Below, piece by piece: positions 1 to 12,540 of a stretch of 64,000 nucleotides of DNA. The position numbers and the translations under genes are program-made. The stretch's first letter is position 1. Every line of letters starts with the position of its first letter. The DNA comes from Lichenostomus cassidix (taxonomy: Eukaryota; Chordata; Aves; Passeriformes; Meliphagidae). Location of the stretch: positions 1 to 64,000 of the forward strand of contig VLJF02000864.1 in assembly GCA_008360975.2 (NCBI GenBank). The letters are read 5' to 3'. The notes beneath the pieces are model-generated. The model ran no database searches and was not told where the DNA came from. It worked only from the letters and a program-made list of their open reading frames with translations.

Positions 1-2840
1 AAAATAATCCCCAAAATACCCCAAAAATCCACAAAAAAAGCCCCAAAAAATCCCACAAAAATCCCCCCAAAATCCCCAAAAAATCCACCAAAAATCACAA
101 AAAATACCAAAAAAAAAATCTCATTTTTCATCGCCGTATTGGTATTTTTGTGTTCGGGACAAAGGGAGGGAAATGGCTGGAGAAATCCCAGAAAATTCCC
201 TAAAATCCCCAAAATCCACAAAATACCCCAAAAAATAAAAAAAAATCCCTCGAGAATCCCCAAAGAAATCCCAAAATATCCAAAATACTCAAAAATCCAC
301 AAGAAAATCTCCCAAAAGTCCACAAAAATAAAAAAATCTCATTTTGCATCGCAGTATTGATATGTTTGTGTTCGGGACAAAGGGAGGGAAATGGCTGGAG
401 AAATCCTCCAAAAATCCCCTAAAAAATCCTAAAAAAATGCACCAAAAAATCCTAAAAATACCCCCAAAATAATCCCCAAAAATCCCAGAAAAATCCCCAC
501 CAAAAATCTCCTAAAAATCCCAAAAAAATCCCCAAAAATCACAAAAAACACAAAAAAAAATCTGATTTTGCATCGCCGAATTGATATGTTTGTGTTCGGG
601 ACAAAGGAAGGGAAATGGCTGGAGAAATCCTCAAAAAATCCCCTAAAAAAATCCCCAAAAAATCCCCAAAAATCTTTTAAAAATCCCCCCCAAAAAATCC
701 CCAAAATACCCCAAAAAATCCCAAAATCCCCCAAAAATCCACAAAAAATCCATTAAAAATCCACCAAAAATCACAAAAAACACCCAAAAAAATCTCATTT
801 TTCATTGCCGCATTGATATTTTTGTGTTCGGGACAAAGGGAGCGAAATGGCTGGAGAAATCCCAGAAAAATCCCCTAAAAAAATCCCCAAAATACCCTCC
901 AAAATCCACAAAAAAGCCCCAAAAATCCCAAAAAAATCCCCCAAAAATCCATAAAAATCCACAAAGAAATCACAAAAAAATCTCCAAAAAAATTTCATTT
1001 TGCATCTCCGAATTGATATGTTTGTGTTCGGGACAAAGGGAGGGAAATGGCTGGAGAAATCCTCCCAAAAATCCCTAAAAAAAATTCCCAAAAAATCCTA
1101 AAAATACCCAAAAAAACCTCCCAAACCCCCTAAAAATCCCCCCAAAAAATCCCCCAAAATTCCCAAAAATATCCAAAAATACCCCAAAAAATAACAGAAA
1201 AATCCCCCAAAATCTCATTTTTCATCGCAGTATTGATATGTTTGTGTTCGGGACAAAGGGAGGGAAATGGCTGGAAAAATCCCAGGAAAATCCCCCCAAA
1301 AAATCCCCAAAAAATCCCAAAAAAATCCCCCCAAAAATCCGAAATAAATCCACAAAAAATCCACAAAAAATCCGCAAAGAATGCACAACAAATCCACAAA
1401 AAATAACTAAAAAATCTCCCAAAAAATCTCATTTTGCATCGCAGTATTGATATGTTTGTGTTCGGGACAAAGGGAGGGAAATGGCTGGAGAAATCTCCCA
1501 AAAATCCCCAAAAAAATCCCCAAAAAATCCCCAAAAATTCCTAAAAATCTCCCAAAAAAACCCTAAAAACACACCCAAAAAATCCCCCAAATTCCCAAAA
1601 ATATCCAAAAAAATACCCCAAAAAATAACAGAAAAATCCCAAAAAAATCTCATTTTTCATCGCAGTATTGATATTTTTGTGCTCGGGACAAAGGGAGGGA
1701 AATGGCTGGAGAAATCCTCAAAAAATCCCCAAAAAAATTCCCAAAAAATGCACAAAAAATCCTAAAAATACCTCCAAAAATATCCCCAAAAATCCCAGAA
1801 AAATCCCCAAAAAATCCCCCAAAAATCCACCAAAAATCACAAAAAACACCAAAAAAAATCTCATGTTGCATCGCAGTATTGATATGTTTGTGTTCGGGAC
1901 AAAGGGAGGGAAATGGCTGAAAAAATCCCTCAAAAATCGCCCAAAAACCCCAAAAATACCCCCAAAATCTTTTAAAAATCCCCCAAAAAATCCCCAAAAA
2001 ATCCCCCAAAAAATCCATAAAAAATCCGCAAAGAAATCACAAAAAAATCCCCAAAAATCTCATTTTGCATCTCTGTATTGATATTTTTGTGTTCGGGACA
2101 AAGGGAGGGAAATGGCTGGAAAAATCCCAGGAAAATCCCCCAAAAAATCCCGAAAAAATCCCCAAAAAATCTCCAAAATATCCCCAAAATACCCCAAAAA
2201 ATCTCCCAAAAATCCACAAAAAATCCGCAAAGAAATCACAACAAATCCACAAAAAATAACTAAAAAATCTCCCAAAAAATCTCATTTTGCATCGCAGTAT
2301 TGATATTTTTGTGCTCGGGACAAAGGGAGGGAAATGGCTGGAGAAATCCCAGGAAAATCCCCAGAAAACCCCAAAAAATCCCCAAAATACCCCCAAAAAT
2401 CCACAAAAAATCCCCAAAAAGATCCACAAAAACTCCGCAAAGAAATCACAAATAAATCCAAAGAAAACCCCCCAAAAACCCCAAAAAATCTCATTTTCCA
2501 TCGCCCTATTGATATTTTTGTGTTTGAGACAAAAGGAGGTAAATCGCTCCCACCGCGCAGGAAAAATCCAAAAAAAATCCCAAAAAATCCCCCAAAAAAT
2601 CCCAAAAAAATCCCCAAAACAACCCCAAAAAATCTCCCAAAAAATCTCCCAAAAAATCCCCAAAAAAATCCCCCAAAAAACCCCCCAATGAAAACAACGA
2701 AATCCACAAAAAAACCCAAAAAAACCCCAAAAAAATCCCCCAAAAAAACCCAAAAAAGACCCCAAAAACCCCAAAAAAACCCAAATAAAAACCCAAAAAA
2801 TTCTCATTCCTCATCGCTGTATTGATATTTTTTTAAAGAT
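1..2840. repeat. Composite tandem array, about 215-bp unit, 13 cores
   Basis: A core of about 70 bp, TCATTTTGCATCGCAGTATT through GTTCGGGACAAAGGGAGGG and AAATGGCTGGAGAAATCC, recurs near 121, 338, 561, 793, 991, 1213, 1427, 1648, 1859, 2059, 2280 and 2490, with a truncated core near 2803. Linkers are AAAAATCCCC repeats. The last full copy is diverged (TTTGAGACAAAAGGAGG). The function and origin of the core are not recognised. Confidence 0.9.
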
Positions 2841-3500
2841 ATTTTTTACCCCAAAAAACCCATTCGGGAATAATATATTCCTATTTTTTGTGGATTTTTC
2901 CACCCAAAAAACATCTTTATTTCCATTTTTTGTGGATTTTTCCCCCTAAAAACCTCTTTATTTCCATTTTTGGTGGATTTTTTCCCCTAGAAACCTTTTT
3001 ATTCCTATTTTTTGCGGATTTTTCCACCCAAAAAACCTCTTTGTTTCCATTTTTTGTGGATTTTTTCCCCTAAAAACCTCTTCATTTCCATTTTTTGTGT
3101 ATTTTTCCCCTAAAAACCTTTTTATTCCTATTTTTTGTGGCTTTTTCCACCAAAAAAACCTCTTTATTTCCATTTTTGGTGGATTTTTTTCCCCTAAAAA
3201 CCTCTTTATTTCCATTTTCTTGAGGATTTTTCCCCCTAAAAACCTCTTTATTTCTATTTTTTGCGGATTTTCCCATAAAAAATCCCACCGGGATTTTATT
3301 GTGTATTTCTATTTTTTGTGGATTTTTTTTTCCCCTTTAAAAAACCCAATTATTTCCATTTTTGGGTGATTTTTTCTTTATTTTTCCCCCCCAAAAAATC
3401 TTTTTATTTCTATTTTTTGTGGGTTTTTTGGTGTGATTTTTGTGGATTTTTTGTAGGTTTTTTATGGGATTTTTGTGGATTTATTGTGGATTTATTATGA
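2840..3500. repeat. Tandem array, about 60-bp unit
   Basis: The unit resembles CCTCTTTATTTCCATTTTTTG plus GGATTTTTCCCCTAAAAA, in roughly ten copies. It grades into GTGGATTTTTTG repeats at the right edge. Confidence 0.85.
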
Positions 3501-5870
3501 ATTTTTTCCCTTCTCTCCCTCTCCGGACCGAAGAAAAAAAACCCCAAAAATAAAGAAATAATTATAAAAAAATCCCAAATCCCACCTCGGATTTGGGAGA
3601 AAAGTTCGGGATTTTAGCCTTTAGGGTTTAGGATTTTTTTCCAATTCTGCAGTTTTTGATTTTTTGTGGATTTATTGTGGATTTTTTCCTCTCTTTCTCT
3701 CTCTCCGGACAGAAAAAACCCCAAAAAATTACAAAATCCCAAATCTCAACTCGGATTTGGGGAGAAATTGGGATTTTAGCCTTTAAGGTTTTTAGGATTT
3801 TCCCAATCCTGCAGTTTTGGGGATTTTTGTGGTTTCTGCGGTTTATTGTGGAATTTTTCCTCTCTTTCCTCTGTAAAAGAACCCCACCAAAATCCCAAAT
3901 CCCACCTCGGATTTGGGGAGAAAATTCGGGATTTTAGCCTTTAGGGTTTTTAGGATTTTTTTCCCAATTCTGCAGTTTTTTGGGGATTTTTTTGTGGATT
4001 TATTGTGGATTTTTTCCTCTCTGTCTCTCTCCGAACAGAAAAAAACCCCAAAAAATAAAAAATTTATTACAAAAAAATCCCAAATCTCACCTCGGATTTG
4101 GGGAGAAAATTCGGGATTTTAGCCTTTAGGGTTTTTAGGATTTTTTTTCCCCAATTCTGCAGTTTTTTGGGGATTTTTTTGTGGATTTATTGTGGATTTT
4201 TTCCCCTTTCTCTCTCTCCGGACCGAAAAAAACCCAAATAATTACAAAAAAATCCAAATTCTCACCGCGGGATTTTGGGAGAAAATTTGGGATTTTAACC
4301 TTTAGAGTTTTTAGGAATTTTTTTCCCAATTCTGCAGTTTTTTGGGGATTTTTTTGTGGATTTATTGTGGATTTTTTTCCTCTCTCTGTCTCTCTCCGAA
4401 CAGCAAAAAACCCAAAAAAACCCCAAAAAATAAAAATTTTATTACCAAAAAATCCCAAATCTCACCTCGGATTTGGGGAGAAAATTCGGGATTTTAGCCT
4501 TTAGGGTTTTTAGGATATTTTTTCCCAATTCTGCAGTTTTTTGGGGATTTTTTTGTGGATTTATTGTGGATTTTTTCCTCTCTCTGTCTCTCTCATGGCC
4601 GAAAAAACCCCCAAAAAATCGAAAAAATAAAGAAATAATTACCAAAAAATCCCAAATCTCACCTCGAGATTTGGGGAGAAAATTCGGGATTTTAGCCTTT
4701 AGGGTTTTTAGGATATTTTTTTCCCAATTCTGCCGGTTTTTGGGGATTTTTTTGTGGATTTATTGTGGATTTATTGTGGATTTTTTCCTCTCTCCGAGCC
4801 AAAAAATTTTTAAAAAACCCCAAATAATTACCAAAAAATCCCAAATCTCACCTCGGATTTGGGGAGAAAATTCGGGATTTTAGCCTTTAGGGTTTTTAGG
4901 ATATTTTCCCAATTCTGCAGTTTTTAGGGATTTTCTGTGGATTTATTGCGCAGTTTTTCCTCTTTCTCCGAGCCAAAACCTCCAAAAATCGAAAAAATAA
5001 AGAAATAATTACCAAAAATCCCAAATCTCACCTCGGATTTGGGAAAATTTGGGATTTTAGCCTTTAGGGTTTTGAGGATTTTTTCTCCAATTCTGCAGTT
5101 TTTTGGGGATTTTTTTGTGGATTTTTTTGTGGATTTATTGTGGATTTTTTCCTCTCTCCGAGCCAAAAAATTTTAAAAAAAACCCAAATAATTACCAAAA
5201 AATCCCAAATCTCACCTCGGATTTGGGGAGAAAATTCGGGATTTTAGCCTTTAGGGTTTTTAGGATTTTTTCCCAATTCTGCAGTTTTTTAGGGATTCTT
5301 TTTGTGCATTTTTCTGCGGATTTATTGTGGATTTTTTCCTCTCTTTCTCTCTCTCCGGACCAAAAAAAACCCCAAATAATTACCAAAAAATCCCAAATCT
5401 CACCTCAGAATTTGGGGAGAAAATTCGGGATTTTAGCCTTTAGGGGTTTTAGGATTTTTTTTCCCAATCTGCAGTTTTTTGGGGATTTTTTTGTGGATTT
5501 TTCTGTGGATTTATTATGGATTTTTTCCTCTTTGTCTCTCTCCGAACAGAAAAAAAACCCCAAAAAACCCCAAAAAATAAAAAATTTATTACCAAAAAAT
5601 CCCAAATCTCACCTCGGATTTGGGGAGAAAATTCGGGATTTTAGCCTTTAGGGGTTTTAGGATTTTTTTTCCCAATCTGCAGTTTTTTGGGGATTTTTTT
5701 GTGGATTTTTCTGTGGATTTATTATGGATTTTTTCCTCTCTCCGAGCCAAAAAATTTAAAAAAAAAAAAAAAAAATTATAAAAAAATCCCAAATCTCAAC
5801 TCGGATTTGGGGAGAAAATTCGGGATTTTAGCCTTTAGGGTTTTTAGGATTTTTTTTCCCAATTCCGCCG
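3500..5870. repeat. Composite tandem array, about 190-bp unit, 13 cores
   Basis: The core holds CCTCGGATTTGGGGAGAAAA, TTCGGGATTTTAGCCTTTAGG, CCAATTCTGCAG and a CTCTCTCTCCGGACCG block. It recurs near 3586, 3744, 3908, 4090, 4268, 4464, 4664, 4854, 5035, 5217, 5404, 5613 and 5800. Linkers are GGATTTTTTTGTGG and AAAAAACCCC. No gene similarity was recognised. Confidence 0.9.
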
Positions 5871-6060
5871 TTTTTTGGGATTTTTTCCCCATTTTTTCTC
5901 TCACTTCACACAAAGGCTGCTCAACCCGCGGCTGCAGCAGCGCCAGATGGCAGCGAGAAAAAAATCCCAAAAATTCCCATTTTTTGGGGAAGAAATGGAG
6001 AAAAAAAACCCGAAAAGAGAACTGGGGGAATTTGGGAAAAATCGGATTTATTGCTGGGTT
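5870..6060. other. Short single-copy island
   Basis: Contains a GC-rich patch CAACCCGCGGCTGCAGCAGC followed by GCCAGATGGCAGCGAG. It separates a 190-bp array from an 11-bp array. No feature was assigned. Confidence 0.4.
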
Positions 6061-7200
6061 GTTTCTGATTTATTTCTGATTTTTTTCTGATTTTTCTGGG
6101 TTATTTCTGATTTTTTTGTGATTTATTTGTGATTTATTTCTGATTTTTTTGTGATTTATTTATGATTTATTTGTGATTTATTTCTGATTTATTTCTGATT
6201 TATTTCTGATTTTTTTCTGGGGTTTTTTTCTGATTTCTTTCTGATTTTTTTCTTATTTATTTCTGGGGTTTTTTTCTGATTTCTTTCTGATTTTTTTTTT
6301 TCTTATTTATTTCTGGGTTTTTTCTGATTTTTTTCTGATTTATTTCTGATTTTTTTTCTGGTTTTTCTGGGTGATTTCTGATTTATTTCTGATTTGTTTC
6401 TGATTTATTTCTGATTTATTTCTGATTTGTTTCTGATTTTTTTCTGGGTTTTTTTTCTGATTTCTTTCTGATTTTTTTCTTATTTATTTCTGGGTTTTTT
6501 CTGATTTTTTTCTGGCTTTTTCTGGTTTTTTTCTGGTTTTTCTGGGTTATTTCTGATTTATTTCTGATTTATTTCTGATTTATTTCTGATTTATTTCTGA
6601 TTTATTTCTGGGTTTTTTCTGGTTTTTTTTTTCCCTGTTTTTTTCTGGGTTTATTTCTGATTTTTTTCTGATTTATTTATGATTTATTTCTGGGTTATTT
6701 CTGAATTATTTACGATTTTTTTCTGGGTTATTTCTGGGTTATTTCTGGGTTATTTCTGATTTTTTCCCTGTTTTTTTCTGGGTTATTTCGGATTTTTTTG
6801 GTGATTTCATTCTGATTTTTTCCTGTTTTTTCTGGTTTATTTCTGTTTTATTTCTGATTCTTTTCTGGTTTATTTCTGATTTTTTCCTGATTTATTTATG
6901 ATTTTTTTCTGTTTTATTAATGATTTGTTTCTGAATTTTTTTCCTGATTTTTTTCTGTTTTTTCTGGTTTATTTCTGATTTATTTTTGATTTATTTCATA
7001 TTTATTTCTGATTTATTTCCTATTTATTTCTGATTTATTTCTGGTTTATTCACGATTTTTTTCTGATTTATTTCTGATTTTATTTCTGATTTTTTTTCTG
7101 GTTTTTCTGTTTTATTTCTGATTTTTTTTCCTGATTTTTTCTGATTTATTTCTGATTTATTTCCGTTTTATTTCTGATTTATTTCTGATTTTTTTTTCCT
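6060..7200. repeat. 11-bp minisatellite TTTCTGATTTA
   Basis: About 1.1 kb of TTTCTGATTTA and variants (TTTCTGGGTTA, TTTTTTTCTGG). Long stretches keep an exact 11-bp period. Confidence 0.9.
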
Positions 7201-8390
7201 GTTTTTTGCGTTACTTTTGTAATCATTTTAGTATGTTCTTCGGGTTTGTTGCCGTTTTGGGATTTTTTTATTATTTTTCTCCTCATTTTGGGGTTTTTTT
7301 CGCTTTTTTTGGGGCTGGTTTTGGGGCTGGATTGGCTAGTTATAGGGTTGGCTATGGGGTTGTTATGGGATTGGCTATGGGGTTGGCTATGGGGTTCATT
7401 ATGGGGTTGGACTGGTTGGTTATGGGGTTGGATTTTTTGGCTATAGGGTTGGCTATGGGACTGACTATGGGGTTTGTTATAGGGTTGGTTATGGGGTTGG
7501 ATTGGCTACAGGGCTGGTTTTGGGGTTGGATTGGCTGGTTATTGGATTATTTATAGGGTTGGTTATGAGGTTGGATTTTTTGGATATAGGGTTGGCTATG
7601 GGGTTGGCTATGGGGTTCATTATAGGATTGGATATAGGGTTGGTTATGGGGTTGGATTTGCTACAGGGTTGGCTATGGGGCTGGTTGTGGGATTTGCTAT
7701 AGGAATGGCTATGGAGTTGGCTATGGGATTGTTATGGGACTGGCTATAGGATCGGCTATAGGAATGGCTATCAGACTGGCTATAGGATTGGCTATAGGAT
7801 TGGCTATAGGATTGTTATGGGGCTGGCTATAGGATTGACTATAGGGTTGGCTATAGGGTTGGCTATGGGGCTTATTATAGGAATGGCTATAGGGTTGGTA
7901 TAGGGTTGGCTATGGGGTTGTTATGGGGCTGGCTATAGGATTGTTATGGGTTTGGCTATAGGGCTGGCTATGGGGTTGCTATGGGGTTCATTATAGGATT
8001 GGCTTTAGGATTGGCTATAGGATTGGCTATGGGGGTTGTTATGGGGTTGGCTATAGGATTGCCATGGGGCTGGCTATAGGATCGGCTATAAGGCTGGCTA
8101 TGGGTTTGGCTATGGGACTGGCTATAGGATCAGCTATAGGAATGTCTATCAGACTGGCTATAGGAATGGCTATGGGTTTGGCTATAAGATTGTTATAGGA
8201 TCGGCTATAGGATCGGCTATAGGGCTGGCTATGGGTTTGGCTATGGGTTTGGCTATAGGATTGTTATAGGATCGGCTATAGGATCGGCTATAGGGCTGGC
8301 TGTGGGTTTGACTATGGGTTTGGCTATAGGATTGCTATGGGGTTCACTCTAGGCTCGGCTCTGGGGTCAGCTGTAGGTTCCCTGGGCTCT
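7200..8390. repeat. 12-bp minisatellite GGCTATAGGGTT
   Basis: Units such as GGCTATGGGGTT, GGCTATAGGATT and GGTTATGGGGTT fill about 1.1 kb. The 12-bp period yields false ORFs of GLAMGL type. Confidence 0.9.
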
Positions 8391-8460
8391 CCCCTTGCCC
8401 GTGACCCCACTGCCCTCCCTCACCCCACACAGCTCGGAGCCTCAGCAGCACAAAGCTGCC
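8390..8460. other. Short GC-rich single-copy island
   Basis: Sequence with CTCACCCCACACAG before CTCGGAGCCTCAGCAGC resembles a 3' splice site on the plus strand, but no exon can be followed because it runs straight into a 39-bp array. Confidence 0.3.
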
Positions 8461-8655
8461 GACCCCAAATGGGGTCAGACGGCCCTAAAAGCCTCTGCAG
8501 ACCCCAAATGGGGTCAGACGGCCCTAAAAGCCTCTGCAGACCCTAAATGGGGTCAGACGGCCCTAAAAGCCTCTGCAGACCCCAAATGGGGTCAGACGGC
8601 CCTAAAAGCCTCTGCAGACCCTAAATGGCAGCAGACGGCCCTAAATGGGATCAGA
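8461..8655. repeat. 39-bp tandem repeat, five units
   Basis: Units start at 8461, 8500, 8539, 8578 and 8617. The unit is GACCCCAAATGGGGTCAGAC plus GGCCCTAAAAGCCTCTGCA. Being 13 codons long, it leaves an open frame (DPKWGQTALKASA). That frame is not supported as a gene. Confidence 0.92.
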
Positions 8656-10210
8656 CGGCCCTAAATGGAATCAGACGGCCCTAAATGCAGTCTGGAGGCC
8701 CTAAAAGGGAGCAGACGGCCCTAAATGGGGTCTGGGGGCCCTAAGTGCAGTCTGGGGGCCCTAAAACGGGGTCTGGAGGCCCTAAAAGGGATCAGACTGC
8801 CCTAAAAGGGGTCTGGCTGCTCTCAATGCAGTCTGGCGGCCCTGAAAGGCTTCAGACGACCCTAAAAGGCTTCAGACGACCCTGAAAGGCTTCAGACGAC
8901 CCTGAAAGGTTTCTGGCTGCCCTGAGAGAGTTCTGGCTGCCCTGAAATGGTTCAGACGGCCCTAAGTGGGGTCTGCTGGCCCTAAAAGGACTGTGGAAAC
9001 CCCAAAAGGGTTCAGGAGACCTTAAAGGGACTCAGGAAACCCCAAAAGGATTCAGAAAACCCTAAAAGGGTTCAGGAGACCCCAAAAGGACTCAGGAAAC
9101 CCTAAAAGGCCTCAGCCAGTCCCAAAAGGGTTCAGGACACCCCAAAAGGACTCTGAAAACCCTAAAAAGGTTCAGGAGACCCTAAAAGGGACTCAGGAAG
9201 CCCCAAAAGGCCTCAGGAAGCCCCAAAAGGACTCTGAAAACCCCAAAAGAGCTCAGCTGACCCCAAAAGGGTTCAGGAGACCCTAAAGGGACTCTGAAAA
9301 TCCTAAAAGGACTCTGGAAACCCCAAAAGGACTCTGAAAACCCCAAAAGAGCTCAGCTGACCTCAAAAGGGCTCAGAAGACCCTAAAAGGGACTCAGGAA
9401 ACCCTAAAGGGACTCAGAAAACCCCAAAAGGCCTCAGGAAACCCCAAAAGGACTCTGGAAATCCTAAAAGGACTCTGGAAATCCTAAAAGGGCACAGCTG
9501 ACCCCAAAAGGGTTCGGGAGACCCTAAAGGGACTCTGGAAATCCTAAAAGGACTCTGGAAACCCCAAAAGGACTCTGAAAACCCCAAAAGAGTTCAGGTG
9601 ACCCCAAAAGGGCTCAGAAGACCCTAAAAGGGACTCAGGAAACCCTAAAGGGACTCAGGAAACCCCAAAAGGATTCTGGAAATCCTAAAAGGACTCAGGA
9701 AATCCTAAAAGGGCACAGCTGACCCCAAAAGGGTTCAGGAGACCCTAAAAGGGACTCTGAAAATCCTAAAAGGCCTCAGGAAGCCCCGAAAGGACTCAGG
9801 AAACCCCAAAAGGACTCAGGTGACCCTAAAAGCACTCAGGTGACCCCAAAAGGACTCTGGAAATCCTAAAAGGCCTCAGGAAGCCCCGAAAGGACTCAGG
9901 AAACCCCAAAAGGACTCTGAAAATCCTAAAAGGACTCTGGAAACCCCAAAAGAGTTCGGGTGACCCCAAAAGGGCTCAGAAGACCCTAAAAGGGATTCAG
10001 GAAACCCTAAAGGGACTCAGGAAATCCTAAAGGACTCAGAAAACCCCAAAAGCACTCAGGAAACCCCAAAAGGGCTCTGGAAATCCCAAAAGCACTCAGA
10101 AAACCCCAAAAGCACTCAGGAAACCCCAAAAGGACTCTGGAAATCCCCAAAAGGGCTCTGGAAACCCTAAAGGACTCAGAAAACCCCAAAAGGCCTCAGG
10201 TGGCCCTAAA
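8656..10210. repeat. 20-bp minisatellite CCCTAAAAGGACTCAGGAAA
   Basis: About 75 variable units of roughly 20 bp, moving from CTAAATGGGATCAGACGGCC to CCCCAAAAGGACTCTGAAAA. The left end derives from part of the 39-bp unit. Confidence 0.9.
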
Positions 10211-10430
10211 AGATCTCATTTGACCCCAAAAGGAGAGGTTTGGGATTAGGGAAATGGGATTTGGGGTCACAATGAAACCTTTTGGCCCTAAAAGCTGCAA
10301 AAGCCCCGCAGGGGATTTGGGGTCTGGAGGAGTTAATTAACGAGGATGAATTAATTAATGGGAAGGAGGAAAATCCCCTCTGGGGTTGGGCTGTGTTCGG
10401 GGAGGGATGGAGGGGAAATCCCAATAAAAA
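10210..10430. other. Single-copy island
   Basis: About 220 bp with GGAGTTAATTAACGAGG and GAATTAATTAATGGG, two homeodomain-core-like TTAATTAA clusters. No exon was seen. It is a possible conserved element downstream of HOXC9. Confidence 0.35.
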
Positions 10431-10990
10431 TCCTAATAAAATCCCAATAAAATCCTAATAAAGTCCTAGTAAAATCCTAAAAAAATCTAATAAAATCCTA
10501 ATAAAAATCCTAATAAAATCCTAATAAAATCCTAATAAAATCCTAATAAAATCCTAATTAAAATCTAATAAAAATCCTAATAAAAATCCTCATAAAATCC
10601 TAATAAAAATCTCATAAAATCCTCATAAAAATCCTCACAAAATCTAATAAATCCTAATAAAATCCTAATCGAATAAAAATCCTCATAAAATAAAAATCCT
10701 CATAAAATAAAAATCCTCATAAAATAAAAATCCTCATAAAATAAAAATCCTCGTAAAAATCCCCATAAAAATCCTCGTAAAAATGCCAAATAAAATCACA
10801 ATGAAAATCCCAATAAAATCCCTAGAAAATCCCTATAAAATCCCTGAAAAAAATCCCTATAAAATCCCTAAAAAAATCCCTAAAAAATCCCAATAAAATC
10901 CTTATAAAATCCTAATAAAATCCCAATGAAAATCCCTATAAAATCCTTATAAAATCCCTAAAAAAATCCCTATAAAAATCCCAATAAAAT
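10430..10990. repeat. 11-bp minisatellite AATAAAATCCT
   Basis: About 50 units of AATAAAATCCT with variants CATAAAATCCT and CCTATAAAAT. The period is 11 bp in the left part. Confidence 0.88.
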
Positions 10991-11215
10991 CCCTAAAAAT
11001 AATCCGAATAAATATGATGACAAAGTGGATTTTCCCCTAAAAAAAAATCGCAAAGAATTCCTGAAATAAACGCAATAAAAATGAGGATTTCCCCGAAAAT
11101 AAATCCTGGAGGAAAATCCCAACCTCTTCCCTCTTTAATCTTAATTTCTTTTTGGGTCATAAATCTGAAAAATAAATCCTTTTCCAGACCCTGAGAGCTC
11201 CTTAATGGGTTTTGT
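10990..11215. other. Single-copy island
   Basis: About 225 bp with AATATGATGACAAAGTGG, TTTGGGTCATAAATCTG and CCAGACCCTGAGAGCTCC. No coding exon is visible. Confidence 0.35.
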
Positions 11216-11590
11216 GGGATTTTTATTTTATTTATATTTGTATTTTATATTTATATTTTATATTTTATATTTTATATTTTATATTTTATATTTTATATTT
11301 TATATTTTATTTTATTTTCCTGCTGATGGTAAAAAATGAGGATTTTTATTTTATTTTATGTTTTATTTTATTTTATTTTATTTTCCTGCTGATGGTAAAA
11401 AATGAGGATTTTTATTTTATTTTATGTTTTATTTTATTTTATTTTATTTTATTTTATTTTATTTTATATTTTCCTGCAGGTCGTAAAAAATGGGGATTAT
11501 TTTTATTTTATTTTATTCTATTATATTCTATTATTTTATTTTATTATTTTATTTTATTTTATTTTATTATTTTCCTCCCTGGCCACGTGC
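11215..11590. repeat. ATTTT array with three captured cores
   Basis: TATTTTATTTT repeats are interrupted by TTTTCCTGCTGATGGTAAAA near 11322, 11386 and 11470 (the last reads CCTGCAGGTCGTAAAAAATG). The core repeats at about 65-85 bp. Confidence 0.85.
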
Positions 11591-12075
11591 TGGGGATGTT
11601 GCTGCAACCCCAAAAAAACCCCTTAAAAAACCCCTAAAAAACCCCAAAAAACCCCAAAAATCCCCCAAAAAACACTTTAAAAAAACCCTAAAAAAACCCC
11701 AAAAACCCCAAAAAATCCCCAAAATTCACAAAAATCCCCAAATCAATCCTAAATCCCCAAAATCCCAAAATCCCCAAAAAATCCTCAAAAAATTCTGGAA
11801 AAAAAGGAGATAAATCAGGGGGAGGAAAATGGAAAATAAATCAGTTTTCTCTCCAGAAAAAAACAACCAAAAAATCCCCCAAAAAATCCAGGAAAAAGCC
11901 AAGAGGCAAATCATGGAAAGAAAAGGAAAAAAATCAGTTTTTTCCCCCAAAAAACCCCAAAAATTCCTGGAAAAAGCAAAGAAACACATCGAAGGAAGGA
12001 AAATAAAATAAATAAAAATCAGATTTTTTTGGGGGATTTTTTGGGAAACATTTTGGGGGCAAAATTGGGAGGGAA
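11590..12075. repeat. CCCCAAAAA array and diverged 110-bp repeats
   Basis: CCCCAAAAAA units lead into two to three diverged copies of a block with AAATCAGTTTTCTC, CCAAAAAATCC and GGAAAAAGCCAAGAGG near 11810, 11900 and 11990. Confidence 0.7.
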
Positions 12076-12079
12076 ATAA

Positions 12080-12540
12080 ATTGAATTTTTGGGGATTCAT
12101 CGACTCTCTCTGCTGGATTTTCCTGATTTTTCTGCTTTTCTGCCTCCTGGAAAAATGGGGTTGGGGAAGTTGGAATTTCCTTTTTTGGGTTTTGGGGTTT
12201 TTAGGTATTTTGGGGATTTTGGGGATTTTTGGGGTTTTTTTAGTTTTTTGGGGATTTTTAGGGTTTTAGGTTTTTGGGGGTTTTTGGGTGTTTTTTAGGT
12301 TTTGGGGGTTTTGGGGTTTTGATTTATTGGGGGTTTTGGGTTTTTAGGGTTTTTTCCCATCATTTTCCCCTCGCAGTGCAAAGAAAAGGAATTGAGGGGG
12401 AAGGGATTTGACTTTTCCCATTTTTTGGGGTTTTTTTTGGGGTTTTTTGGGGGTTTTTTAAGGGTTTTTTGGGTTTTTTTCCATCATTTCCCCTCTCAGT
12501 GCAAAGAAAAGCAGCAGGAGATGTGAGAAGTTCTCGATAT
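12080..12540. repeat. GGGGTTTTT array with two acceptor-like cores
   Basis: TTTTTGGGG repeats surround two copies of TTTTCCCATCATTTTCCCC followed by TCGCAGTGCAAAGAAAAG (near 12352 and 12478). The core looks like a plus-strand 3' splice site. G-runs give quadruplex potential. Confidence 0.75.

Noticed and set aside
12080..12500. Telomere-like TTTTGGGG repeats (also at 31.5-32.5 and 48.6-50.5 kb on one strand)
   Set aside because: Unit lengths drift and it is not the vertebrate TTAGGG repeat, so no interstitial telomere is called.
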